A stretch of 41,489 nt of DNA from Bacteroidales bacterium (GCA_017550025.1 JAFYLU010000091.1:1-41489); one strand, 5' to 3'; counted from the stretch's first letter, positions 1-7,201 are shown. Program-made: numbers and translations. The notes: a model not told the origin generated them from the letters alone.

Positions 1-319
1 CACCTGCAGTATCCAAAGCTCCTCTAAGGATGTGGTAACGCACACCCGGAAGGTCCTTTACACGACCACCGCGAACAAGCACGATTGAGTGCTCCTGGAG
101 GTTGTGGCCCTCGCCTGGGATGTACGCGTTGACCTCTTTAGAGTTAGTAAGACGTACACGGGCAACCTTACGCATTGCTGAGTTAGGCTTCTTAGGTGTA
201 GTAGTGTACACACGTACGCATACGCCTCTTCTCTGAGGACAAGCATCCAACGCGCGAGATTTGCTCTTCTCGACGATAACCTCGCGTCCTTTGCGAACTA
301 ATTGTTGAATTGTAGGCAT
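1..319 (-). CDS. rpsL: 30S ribosomal protein S12 (C-terminus cut by window edge)
   Basis: This encodes the ribosomal decoding-centre protein S12. The first 106 residues are visible, from [10 protein letters not shown] to the hallmark [13 protein letters not shown] near residues 84-96; roughly the last 20-30 residues lie outside the window. The family block [10 protein letters not shown] is at about residues 40-49. Lysines at about positions 43 and 88, where streptomycin-resistance substitutions usually arise, are both present, so the protein looks wild type there. The ATG at 319 is the family start. An AT-rich leader and a TATATTTG promoter element lie upstream. In most bacteria rpsG and fusA would follow, but they are outside the window. 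The identification is secure. Confidence 0.97.
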   Translation of the reverse strand, partial: MPTIQQLVRKGREVIVEKSKSRALDACPQRRGVCVRVYTTTPKKPNSAMRKVARVRLTNSKEVNAYIPGEGHNLQEHSIVLVRGGRVKDLPGVRYHILRGALDTAG

Positions 320-371
320 AAATGTTTGTAAATCTTTAATTTATGTATATTACCCCATATTTTTGGGGCTG

Positions 372-405
372 CAAATATACGAATATTTTTTTATTTATCA
401 ACAAA
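372..405 (-). promoter_or_regulatory. Bacteroidota-type promoter for rpsL
   Basis: On the minus strand a TTTG (402-405) is followed after 22 bp by TATATTTG (372-379), close to the Bacteroidota primary sigma consensus TTTG-N19-21-TAnnTTTG. Transcription would start near 365 and give a leader of about 45 nt. The predicted leader start overlaps a small CCCCA/TGGGG stem (353-368). Confidence 0.6.
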
Positions 406-482
406 TTTACTGAATTTCAGTGTTTTGCTATGTTGATAACTTCATTTTCGCAGCATTCCGAGGTTATATGCACAAGTTTTTG

Positions 483-490
483 TATATTTG
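483..490 (+). promoter_or_regulatory. TATATTTG -7 element for the alkyltransferase gene
   Basis: A plus-strand TATATTTG sits about 57 bp upstream of the ATG at 547. No convincing TTTG lies at the expected -33 distance, so this is a half-match. It supports translation starting at 547, because the in-frame start at 343 would lie upstream of the promoter. Confidence 0.4.
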
Positions 491-546
491 GGAGTTGGGC
501 TACAGGACAGGGGCGCCGGAAAGAAATCCGCAAGAATTTTCAAGCT

Positions 547-1161
547 ATGAAAACAGACCTGAAATGGGTGATTGTCCGCATTGACGGAAAGATTGCCGCC
601 ATATCAACCGACTACAGGATGCTGGCAGACATCTCAAGACGTCTTGCCTGCGACGGCAAGGCCGGAACATCAGGGAAAGGCCGGACAACGAATCCGGTAT
701 CATATCAGAACATCTCCGCCGAGACCGTAAGCTTCGAGGAGATCTGGAGACTGAAGAAGGAAGCCACCTGGGATGACCTCCTTCTGTTCGGAACGGAATT
801 CCAGAAGAAGGTCTGGAAAAAACTTTATGACCTGACACACACCGAAGACGCTTCCGGCAAGGACGCAAGACTCATCAGCTACACCGATTTTGCAGAACTG
901 TGCCAGAACCGCGCAGGCGTGAGGGCCGTCGCCCACGCCATCGGCCTCAATCCGGTTTCCGTGATAATCCCATGTCACCTTGTCGTACCGAAAGAATCAA
1001 TCGACAGGATACGCGATATCCGGCACAGAGCAGAGGCAACCATATTCAAGGGGGAAGACCTGTGCCTGGGCAGCATTCTCGCAGATACAGCCATAGACTT
1101 CGGAGAATACGCGTCGGGCAAGGAGCTGAAGAGGGCCCTGATAACCCTTGACCTTACCTGA
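547..1161 (+). CDS. methylated-DNA--protein-cysteine methyltransferase family protein
   Basis: A 204-residue protein of the Ogt/AdaB/MGMT suicide-repair family, which removes alkyl groups from O6-alkylguanine onto an active cysteine. The C-terminal half carries the diagnostic block: RAVAHAIGLNP (about residues 126-136, with the arginine-finger helix) followed by IPCHLVV (141-147). Cys143 is the predicted acceptor. The usual PCHRV reads PCHLV here. The N-terminal half (1-80) is divergent. I chose ATG 547 because the upstream extension is AT-rich and precedes the likely promoter. The stop TGA (1159-1161) abuts the convergent SIMPL gene's stop. An alkyltransferase-like protein would have tryptophan in place of the cysteine, so true repair activity is more likely. 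Confidence 0.8.
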   Translation: MKTDLKWVIVRIDGKIAAISTDYRMLADISRRLACDGKAGTSGKGRTTNPVSYQNISAETVSFEEIWRLKKEATWDDLLLFGTEFQKKVWKKLYDLTHTEDASGKDARLISYTDFAELCQNRAGVRAVAHAIGLNPVSVIIPCHLVVPKESIDRIRDIRHRAEATIFKGEDLCLGSILADTAIDFGEYASGKELKRALITLDLT

Positions 1162-1869
1162 TCAGTTATTCAGATAATAGGTGACAGATGTCACGACACG
1201 CACCTTCTTTATATAAGGAGTATTGCTGTCACGGTTCTCGATGGTGAAAGTTCCCTGATTTGCAGACTTTATCTTTCCAAGGCGGCTGTCCGAATCCTTT
1301 GCAAACTTGTACGCCGCCTCACGGGCATTCATTGTCGCCTCCTCTATCATGTCAGGCTTTATTTCATTCAGCCCTTCATATCTGAACTCAACCGGATTCT
1401 CCCAGCTGTTGCCACTTCCGGTGACCACTCCCTTCTTAAGAAGATCCGACTGTTCTGACATCAGAGCGAGAACCTTGTCCACCTTATCCGTACATACGGT
1501 GATGACATTTGTCGCAATGTAACGGTATTTACGGCCACTGCCACCGTATTCTTCTGCATACTTGTCGGAAATTTTCGGCACAGACACAGTTATTTCGGAA
1601 GCATCGATGCCTCCCTTTTCCAGAAAAGCCATGATGACGGCATTGTTCCCATCCGTCTGGTCATATATTGACTGGACATCATCAGCCATGACCTTATAGA
1701 CCACCGGCCAGATCACCTTGTCCGCCATCACTTCTCTTTCACACAGTCCCTTCACATTGACCACCCTGTCATATGAACGATATTTAGCCACCGCACCTGT
1801 CATATGAAATCCGATGACGATGAGTCCGACCATTACAAACAGGCCGCCGTAGAATCTTCCCTTATCCAT
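1162..1869 (-). CDS. SIMPL (DUF541) domain protein, membrane-anchored
   Basis: A 235-residue protein with one N-terminal hydrophobic segment (about residues 7-27), probably an uncleaved anchor or signal peptide. It is followed by a SIMPL-type domain: a strand rich in VNVKGLCEREV (about 37-47), a central region on intermolecular pairing of arguments and time-like indices typical of the family, and an N-A-R-E-A-A-Y-K-F-A helix (about 184-193). Family members are periplasmic or envelope proteins linked to stress protection, but the biochemical role is unclear. It sits downstream of a terminator, so it is probably transcribed separately from the plug-only gene. Confidence 0.75.
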   Translation of the reverse strand: MDKGRFYGGLFVMVGLIVIGFHMTGAVAKYRSYDRVVNVKGLCEREVMADKVIWPVVYKVMADDVQSIYDQTDGNNAVIMAFLEKGGIDASEITVSVPKISDKYAEEYGGSGRKYRYIATNVITVCTDKVDKVLALMSEQSDLLKKGVVTGSGNSWENPVEFRYEGLNEIKPDMIEEATMNAREAAYKFAKDSDSRLGKIKSANQGTFTIENRDSNTPYIKKVRVVTSVTYYLNN

Positions 1870-1888
1870 AACCTATCGATTTAATGAC

Positions 1889-1911
1889 GCCTGAACCAAC
1901 AAGAATCAGGC
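1889..1911. repeat. Inverted repeat upstream of the SIMPL gene
   Basis: GCCTGA (1889-1894) and TCAGGC (1906-1911) form a 6-bp stem with an 11-nt loop. It lies between the plug-gene terminator and the SIMPL start at 1869. It could be a leader hairpin or operator. It lacks a T-tract, so it is not a terminator. Confidence 0.35.
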
Positions 1912-1920
1912 TATATGATA

Positions 1921-1951
1921 CAAAAAGGCCGCATTCTGTCTATGAATGCGG
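1921..1951 (-). terminator. Rho-independent terminator of the plug-only gene
   Basis: On the minus strand a perfect 8-bp stem (1944-1951 paired with 1929-1936) with a 7-nt loop is followed by CC and TTTTT (complement of 1922-1926). It begins 8 bp after the TAG stop of the plug gene, so the gene ends as a unit with no room for a downstream beta-barrel. Confidence 0.8.
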
Positions 1952-1958
1952 ACCCATA

Positions 1959-2471
1959 CTATTTCTTTGTTGTGATCAGGATCACTCCGCACGCACCCCT
2001 TGTGCCATATATAGAGGCTGAAGCATCCTTGAGCACCTGTACAGACTTCACATCACGAGGATTGAGGAAACTTATATCATCTACGGCCGAACCGTCGACA
2101 ATAAAAAGAGGATCCGTTCCCGAATTTATAGAATTGATTCCCCTTACCGCATATTTATACGAATTGCCGTATCTTGTGACGACCAGTCCGGGCACCCTGC
2201 CCATCAGATATTCTCCGATATCGGAATATGTCGCAATCTCGTCATCCTTGACATCCACTCCCGACACTGATGTGGTGAGACTCTTCTTCCTTATATAGCC
2301 ATAGCCGATGTTCACGGAGTCATTTTCAAACTCCAGCATTCGCAACGAATCACGGACAGCCCTTTCTATACGTCTTTGTTCTCTCCTGGCTTCACGCGCT
2401 TCTCTCCTGTCCTGGGCAGCAGCAGTAAAAGACAGGACAAACACGAACGCAACTACACATATCGTCTTCAT
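1959..2471 (-). CDS. Stand-alone SusC/TonB-receptor plug-domain protein (no barrel)
   Basis: A 170-residue exported protein. It has a signal peptide (1-20, ending AAAQ), a highly charged Arg/Glu helix (21-45), then a complete SusC-like plug: SDIGEYLMGRVPGLVV (about 83-98), the Y-A-V-R-G-I-N-S-I core (107-115), PLFIVDG (121-127), VLKDASASIYGTRGACGVILITTKK (146-170, cited by position). Translation ends exactly where a SusC barrel would begin. The ORF is intact and a terminator follows within 8 bp, so this is not an obvious truncation by frameshift. Plug-only proteins have no established function; competition with or gating of full receptors is conjecture. It is 34 bp downstream of a 50-residue peptide gene and probably co-transcribed with it. 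Confidence 0.8.
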   Translation of the reverse strand: MKTICVVAFVFVLSFTAAAQDRREAREARREQRRIERAVRDSLRMLEFENDSVNIGYGYIRKKSLTTSVSGVDVKDDEIATYSDIGEYLMGRVPGLVVTRYGNSYKYAVRGINSINSGTDPLFIVDGSAVDDISFLNPRDVKSVQVLKDASASIYGTRGACGVILITTKK

Positions 2472-2505
2472 AGCATCCTGATTAATTTATAAGGATCTCC
2501 CTTTA

Positions 2506-2658
2506 TCAATATAAGTCGTGTCCATAAAGGCTCTGGTCCCACGGATTGCCGGGCACTTCTCCCAAGCCTTCATTGCTTCCGCACAACACACCTTCGGACA
2601 GTATTTCATACTCCACTACTTCCGGAGACACATATTTTTCAGCAAAAAAGTTTTTCAT
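2506..2658 (-). CDS. Small 50-residue peptide, Bacteroidales recurrent type
   Basis: The peptide starts MKNFFAEKYVSPEVVEYEI and continues with LSEGVLCGSN and a Gly/Pro/Asp-rich tail ending in tyrosine. Its shape (short basic start, Y-x-S/A-P-E-V, a mid-sequence LCxS, then a polar Gly-rich tail) recalls small peptides seen in many Bacteroidales genomes, whose function is unknown. Start ATG 2658 is preferred because a TATATTTG element lies at 2678-2685, only 20 bp upstream; the upstream in-frame start at 2721 would precede that promoter. It is the first gene of a two-gene unit with the plug-only protein. Confidence 0.6.
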   Translation of the reverse strand: MKNFFAEKYVSPEVVEYEILSEGVLCGSNEGLGEVPGNPWDQSLYGHDLY

Positions 2659-2677
2659 AAATATAAATCCATATCTG

Positions 2678-2685
2678 CAAATATA
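2678..2685 (-). promoter_or_regulatory. TATATTTG -7 element for the peptide/plug operon
   Basis: The minus strand carries TATATTTG 20 bp upstream of the ATG at 2658. No good TTTG is found at 19-21 bp further upstream, although the region is T-rich. The predicted leader is short (about 12 nt). Confidence 0.5.
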
Positions 2686-2764
2686 GAAAATCTTTGCAAA
2701 AAGTGCCCGAAAATCCCCCAAAAATGCATTTTTTCAAAAAAAATGTAATTTTTTCACAAAAAAG

Positions 2765-2795
2765 TTTGGAAGTTTAAAAAATCTGCGTACCTTTG
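2765..2795 (+). promoter_or_regulatory. Consensus Bacteroidota promoter for tRNA-Gly
   Basis: TTTG (2765-2768), 19 bp, then TACCTTTG (2788-2795) match the consensus exactly in sequence and spacing. The predicted start is near 2802, giving a 5' leader of about 25 nt before the mature tRNA at 2827. Confidence 0.85.
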
Positions 2796-2826
2796 CAATC
2801 CCAAACAACAAGAACGGGTTTTAAAT

Positions 2827-2902
2827 GCGGAAATAGCTCAGTTGGTAGAGCACAACCTTGCCAAGGTTGGGGTCGCGAGTTCGAGTCTCGTTTTCCGCTC
2901 CA
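2827..2902 (+). tRNA. tRNA-Gly (anticodon GCC), CCA encoded
   Basis: The cloverleaf folds fully: acceptor GCGGAAA (2827-2833) with TTTCCGC (2892-2898); D arm GCTC/GAGC; anticodon stem CAACC (2853-2857) with GGTTG (2865-2869); loop TTGCCAA, giving anticodon GCC at 2860-2862; T arm with TTCGAGT loop (2880-2886). The discriminator is T2899 and CCA is encoded at 2900-2902. Confidence 0.97.
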
Positions 2903-2907
2903 AAAGA

Positions 2908-2925
2908 GTCAGCAGAAATGCTGAC
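2908..2925 (+). repeat. Hairpin directly after tRNA-Gly
   Basis: GTCAGCA-GAAA-TGCTGAC is a perfect 7-bp stem with a GAAA tetraloop, 5 nt after the CCA end. It lacks a long T-tract (only ACTTTT further on), so it may mark the tRNA 3' processing boundary or act as a weak terminator; the strong terminator lies 40 bp downstream. Confidence 0.6.
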
Positions 2926-2967
2926 TTAACTTTTGAAAATAACCAGACGTGGTACAATTATATATGC

Positions 2968-3001
2968 AGTCGCCCATTAAAGAGGCGGCTTTTCTTTTTT
3001 T
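2968..3001 (+). terminator. Rho-independent terminator of the tRNA-Gly unit
   Basis: AGTCGCC (2968-2974) pairs with GGCGGCT (2984-2990), 7 bp including one G-T pair, with a 9-nt loop. The T-rich tract TTTCTTTTTTT (2991-3001) follows. This is a standard plus-strand terminator. Confidence 0.85.
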
Positions 3002-3037
3002 ATACCGATTTCGACTGACAACCACCACATCAACAAT

Positions 3038-3069
3038 ATGTCCGTGCCGCCAGAATGGAGCACGGACAT
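3038..3069. repeat. 10-bp perfect stem-loop in the PUL 3' region
   Basis: ATGTCCGTGC (3038-3047) and GCACGGACAT (3060-3069) pair perfectly around a 12-nt loop, 41 bp beyond the stop of the last PUL gene. Neither strand has a T-tract after the stem, so classical termination is unlikely. A 3'-end stabilising structure or protein-binding palindrome is possible. The rest of 3001-3110 shows nothing recognisable. Confidence 0.5.
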
Positions 3070-3110
3070 CCTATTAAATAATTGACAATCAGGTTATTAT
3101 TTACCACCTG

Positions 3111-3854
3111 CTAAAAGCTGAATTCGAAGCGGTAGAGCTTCGGAGAGTCCTCGTCGCTGCCGACCCATACGCAGCCGCGGGCGCGGTCCACGCAGATGGA
3201 CTCTGCGTTCTCGATCATCGGAACATCATATGATGCAAGCAGCCCGCCTGCCGGTGTGCAGAGGAAGATCTTCCTCATGTTGGAATCCATTACCCAGAGG
3301 TAATCAGACTCGGGCTCATAGCACAGGCCTGCTACCTCAGTAGCAAAATCCGAAAGGGACACCTTGGAAAGGAGAGTTCCGTCAAAGCGGTACTGCCAAA
3401 GATGGGCATGTTCCTGACTGCCGACAAAGAGAATGCCGTCCTTATAGTATTCCACACCCTCGAGACCGCCGTTCCTATAATTATCGTCAATCGCTTCCTG
3501 CACAGGGAATACGTCTGAAACCGTTTGATAATCCGGCGCTGCAAGCCTATAGACATGCTGCTCGCCCTCTATGGCAAGATAAAGGTCACCGGTCGCAGGA
3601 TCGAGTGTCAATCCCTCCATGTCCGCATCATAAACCAGCATCTCGGAAACGGCACCGTCAAATGAAATACTCTTCACAACTCCCTGGTCGCCGCATGAAA
3701 CAAGCATTGTCCCATCAGCACTCATGCACAATCCGGAAAGTTCTTCTACATCAACGTCGTATACAACATGGCCCTTCATTATAGGAAGGGCATTCTTTCC
3801 GTATGATATTACGGAAAGAATGCATGCCAAAATAAAAAGTATATTCCTTTTCAT
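3111..3854 (-). CDS. SdiA-regulated-type beta-propeller protein, exported
   Basis: A 247-residue protein with a signal peptide (about 1-20) followed by a single propeller of the SdiA-regulated (YjiK-like) type. Recurrent blade motifs are visible: EELSGLCMSADGTMLV (about 37-52), MEGLTLDPATGDLYLAIEGE (79-98), GLEGVEYYKDGILFVG (129-144), EVAGLCYEPESDYLWVMDSN (172-191) and AESICVDRARGCVWVGSDED (217-236). The same motif order recurs in the C-terminal half of the GH18 protein at 13969-16053, so the two are paralogous modules at opposite ends of one locus. Ligand and function are unknown; glycan or phosphoester binding is a guess. It is the last gene of the PUL, 3 bp downstream of the GH2 gene. Confidence 0.75.
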   Translation of the reverse strand: MKRNILFILACILSVISYGKNALPIMKGHVVYDVDVEELSGLCMSADGTMLVSCGDQGVVKSISFDGAVSEMLVYDADMEGLTLDPATGDLYLAIEGEQHVYRLAAPDYQTVSDVFPVQEAIDDNYRNGGLEGVEYYKDGILFVGSQEHAHLWQYRFDGTLLSKVSLSDFATEVAGLCYEPESDYLWVMDSNMRKIFLCTPAGGLLASYDVPMIENAESICVDRARGCVWVGSDEDSPKLYRFEFSF

Positions 3855-3857
3855 ATC

Positions 3858-6368
3858 CTACTTATCCAGTTCAATATGAAGACCCTTTACATCTGCAGTG
3901 CAGGTTACTGTCTTTGTCTGGCCTGGGAAGAGAGGGAAGAAGTTGTCGCTCCAGTATGCCGGAACAACAAGATTTCCGTCCTTATCCTTGGCCTTGAGGA
4001 TGTTCATGTATGAGATTACCGCTGAATTGTTCACGAGGGTAACGGTGTATTTTCCATCCTGAGCCTCAACTGTCATCCGGATATCGGCTTCCGGCTGGGC
4101 AAAAGCGAAGCTGAGGTCAGTAAACTCAACTACAGGGGTGTAATACCATGTGTAATCCTCCCAGTCATACACATCCGGCTTTGCACCTATGCAATAGAAG
4201 TTGTCAGCCAGAATATTTCCTTCAGCATCGGCAATTTCCAGCGCGATGAAATGAGCTGTGCCGTCAAAATCATTGAGGTCAAATGCCTTCACCGTATTGC
4301 GGTATGATGTCTCGATCTCGCATGCATCCTCATAAACAAGGGCAGAACCTGCGTCATAAACCTTCACGGACGCAATGAGCTTTCCTGCATCCTTGCCCTC
4401 ATTGACAGCATATACATTGTGATCCTTATAATTATATATGAGCTGAATCGGCTCACAACCCTTTCTGGTTGCGTAATATGCCGCGCATGGCACTCCATAA
4501 TAGTCGTACTGCTGCCAGTAGATCGACGGCCATGCCGAATTGAGCATCCACTGAACGATACCTGTAGAAACCGGAGTATTCACACGGAACGCCTCGAACA
4601 TCGCACGAGTGGCATCGTAGTCCACTGCATGGCCCTTCCTCACGTAATCCTCAAGGTCGGTAGCCTCACCATAAAGGCCGTTGATCACGCGCGTAAGCTC
4701 ATCCATTGAGTTCATGGCTGTGCCAGAAGTAGTACAGTGACGGTCCCAACACTCAGAAAGCGGCCAAAGATGCTCCTCAGGAATCATCTTGCGGAGAGAC
4801 TCCGACTGAGGGAGGTTGGCTCCGATACCTGTCTCAGTGTTGAATCCGAAGGCTCCGCCGTTCTGTGTGTCAATATACCAATAATCCGGACCCACATACT
4901 CATATGGACCCGCCATCTTGCTTCCTGACCATCCGGTAAGCTTACTCTCCAGACTCTTTGCCGAACTGATATAAGGACGATAGTCATATTTCTCATAAGT
5001 CTCAAGATAGCGTTTTTCAAGATCATAGATAGGAACACAGTCACTACCTGTCATCCAAGCGATTACTGAAGCATGATTATGGAGTCTTATCACCTGATCC
5101 TCGAAATATCTTGCCGCCAGGTCGATTTCCTTTGGCTCATAGATACATCCTACGTGGTGGATCTCAGGAATGCCGCAGTAGTTCTCCCACTCCCACTGAC
5201 AACTCCATCCGACAAGGGCAAGCACGCCCTCTCTATCGCAAACATCATAGATGTGATCATCCTTACCCCAGATGTTCTCGAAACGGATAAGGTTCATATT
5301 CATATGCTTCACATACTCAACCTGTCTTTCAAGACCTTCATAAGTATCTCTAAGGAAAATGTCATCAGTCCAGCCAGCGCCCTTAAGAAGAATATCCATT
5401 CCGTTAAGGGTGAACTGTCTGTAGCCATATTCGTTCAGGCGGCTTTCGATCTTTCTGATACCGAAGGTAACGTCCTCTCTGTCAGAAACAACACCTTCTG
5501 TCTCCACATCCACTGCAAGATCATAGAGTTCTGGAGTTCCCAGATCATAGCTCCACCATACTCTCGGATTATCAACATGAAGATTTGCTGCCTGATCTGG
5601 AGTAACAGTTACAATTGTCTCCTCACCACCAGCAAGCTCTACAGGCACGCTGCATGTACCACAATCCTGAAGATCAAGAATGATGTTTCCGGAAACAGGG
5701 TGAGACTGGTTGTTGCGCAGTGTCACGCGCACCTCAAGATCCGCCTCCGCCATAGTCTCCACGTCAAGATCAGGAATCACATATACATCCTGGATGGAAA
5801 CAGGACCAGTAGCACGAAGCTGAACTGTCTGAATAATACCCATGCTCTCATCAAGCGGTCTTGGATTCCAGTCCACGAAACCTATGTTCAGGTCGCGTGG
5901 TTGAGCTCTCTTTACGCGCACCTCTACAGTATTCTTCTTTCCAAGAAGATCCGTTACGTCATATTCCCTTTTGATGAATACGCCGTAAGTGGTGTCCGAG
6001 GATGCGATGCATACATCATTGACAAAGATGTCGGCATAATAGTTCAACCCGTTGAATACCAGGTCATAATGCTGACCTTCAGCCTTGTCCAGAGCAAATG
6101 AAGTCTTATATATCCATGTCTTGTCGAAAATGGTCTTGTCTACATCAAAATAATTGAGACCGTCAAGAAGATCCTCGCCCAGAACACCGGCATCACAAAG
6201 AGCTCCGGCAACCGTCGAAGGGACTTCCACGTCATAAGTCTTGCTGTCACCCTCCTGATTGAGAGTCCATTGATCAAGAATAACCTCATCACCCTGATTC
6301 AAGGCAATAGGAGCGGTACAGGCACACACGAGTGCTGCACAAACATTTACAGATAGTATCTTTTTCAT
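3858..6368 (-). CDS. GH2 exo-beta-D-glucosaminidase-like lipoprotein (CsxA-type)
   Basis: An 836-residue secreted enzyme with signal peptide and probable lipobox (VCAC, Cys17). Order: jelly-roll sugar-binding domain (about 30-190), immunoglobulin-like domain (190-300), TIM barrel (about 305-600), C-terminal beta domains. The barrel reads TLNGMDILLKGAGWTDDIFLR (320-340, by position), SVIAWMTGSD (434-443), GPYEYVGPDYWY (487-498) and GFNTETGIG (508-516). These match the exo-beta-D-glucosaminidase subfamily of GH2, in which aspartate replaces the usual glutamate acid/base: Asp443 is the predicted acid/base and Glu512 the nucleophile. The predicted reaction removes terminal GlcN from chitosan-type chains. 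Alternatives are beta-mannosidase-like relatives. It follows the ROK gene by 5 bp and fits a GlcNAc/GlcN locus. Confidence 0.83.
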   Translation of the reverse strand: MKKILSVNVCAALVCACTAPIALNQGDEVILDQWTLNQEGDSKTYDVEVPSTVAGALCDAGVLGEDLLDGLNYFDVDKTIFDKTWIYKTSFALDKAEGQHYDLVFNGLNYYADIFVNDVCIASSDTTYGVFIKREYDVTDLLGKKNTVEVRVKRAQPRDLNIGFVDWNPRPLDESMGIIQTVQLRATGPVSIQDVYVIPDLDVETMAEADLEVRVTLRNNQSHPVSGNIILDLQDCGTCSVPVELAGGEETIVTVTPDQAANLHVDNPRVWWSYDLGTPELYDLAVDVETEGVVSDREDVTFGIRKIESRLNEYGYRQFTLNGMDILLKGAGWTDDIFLRDTYEGLERQVEYVKHMNMNLIRFENIWGKDDHIYDVCDREGVLALVGWSCQWEWENYCGIPEIHHVGCIYEPKEIDLAARYFEDQVIRLHNHASVIAWMTGSDCVPIYDLEKRYLETYEKYDYRPYISSAKSLESKLTGWSGSKMAGPYEYVGPDYWYIDTQNGGAFGFNTETGIGANLPQSESLRKMIPEEHLWPLSECWDRHCTTSGTAMNSMDELTRVINGLYGEATDLEDYVRKGHAVDYDATRAMFEAFRVNTPVSTGIVQWMLNSAWPSIYWQQYDYYGVPCAAYYATRKGCEPIQLIYNYKDHNVYAVNEGKDAGKLIASVKVYDAGSALVYEDACEIETSYRNTVKAFDLNDFDGTAHFIALEIADAEGNILADNFYCIGAKPDVYDWEDYTWYYTPVVEFTDLSFAFAQPEADIRMTVEAQDGKYTVTLVNNSAVISYMNILKAKDKDGNLVVPAYWSDNFFPLFPGQTKTVTCTADVKGLHIELDK

Positions 6369-6373
6369 TGCAG

Positions 6374-7201
6374 TTAGATAAGAGATGCTCCGATGATAGG
6401 GATTTCACCGCCTGTACGGACATCAACGATAAGTTTTTCAATATTGTTTTTAAACGGAAACCTTTCCTTCAGGTATCCGACCATCTGATCACGGAAAAGA
6501 GGAAGAGCATTGGCGATACCTCCTCCAAGCACGATATGGCTCGGATCGTAAGCAAACATCAGGATCATAAGCGCATATCCCAGATTCCTGCCGAACTCTT
6601 CGAAGAGCTTCATCGACCCCGCATTGCCGGCCAATGCCGCCGCACTGGCTTCATGAGGTTTTACACCATGCCTGTCAAAGAACTGACGGCTGCAATATTC
6701 TTCCAGACAACCATCCTTATAATCGAGATATCCAAGCTCTCCGGCTCCGCAATTGACACCGCAGAACAGACGTCCGTGGTCAACCACACCTATTCCTATG
6801 CCTGTTCCGAGGGTCACAGTAACCAGGACTTCCGGCTTAGCATTTACCGGATATGTGCCATAAGCACCCATTGCATAACAGTTGGCATCATTATTTACGC
6901 TGACCGGAAGACCAAAACGCTCTTCCAGAAAACTTTTAAGATGCACCTCCTTCCATGAAGGTATATTGGCGGCATCATATACGATGCCTTTCTCCACATC
7001 TACCACAGAAGGAACGCCTATTCCTATCTTTGTGACAGAAGGCAGCAGCATTATGGAAATCTGCTCCGCAAGATATTCCAGGGTCTGCTCCATAGTGGCA
7101 GATGGAGCGAACGAAGGAACCGAAGCCATGTTCACGACTACGCCATTATCGACAAGCCCCAAGCAAAGATTCGTTCCTCCCAGGTCTACAGCTAGTACCA
7201 T
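6374..7201 (-). CDS. ROK-family sugar kinase
   Basis: A 275-residue cytoplasmic protein with the ROK fold. The ATP phosphate loop is DLGGTN (6-11), VNNDAN (102-107) carries the catalytic Asp105, TLGTGIGIG (130-138) is the second phosphate motif, and GAGELGY (152-158) is the ROK signature. The usual histidine of ExGH is Tyr158 and the CxCGxxGC zinc cluster is reduced to GC (164-165) plus Cys170, so zinc binding is probably lost. In this context it likely phosphorylates GlcNAc or GlcN released by the GH20 and GH2 enzymes. No DNA-binding helix-turn-helix is present, so it is a kinase rather than a NagC-type repressor. It lies between alkaline phosphatase 1 (22-bp gap) and GH2 (5-bp gap). Confidence 0.85.
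   Translation of the reverse strand: MVLAVDLGGTNLCLGLVDNGVVVNMASVPSFAPSATMEQTLEYLAEQISIMLLPSVTKIGIGVPSVVDVEKGIVYDAANIPSWKEVHLKSFLEERFGLPVSVNNDANCYAMGAYGTYPVNAKPEVLVTVTLGTGIGIGVVDHGRLFCGVNCGAGELGYLDYKDGCLEEYCSRQFFDRHGVKPHEASAAALAGNAGSMKLFEEFGRNLGYALMILMFAYDPSHIVLGGGIANALPLFRDQMVGYLKERFPFKNNIEKLIVDVRTGGEIPIIGASLI

Noticed and set aside
343-546. N-terminal 68-codon extension of the alkyltransferase gene
   Set aside because: The extension is AT-rich, overlaps the rpsL promoter region and precedes the likely -7 element at 483-490. The family start context fits ATG 547 better.
1959-2471. Plug-only gene as a frameshifted SusC
   Set aside because: A terminator follows the stop by 8 bp and no barrel sequence is found in any frame downstream; the next gene is a SIMPL protein.
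5073-6101. 342-codon open frame on the plus strand
   Set aside because: It lies wholly antisense to the GH2 gene, whose conserved domains and active-site motifs are clear. The antisense product has no signal, domain or start context.
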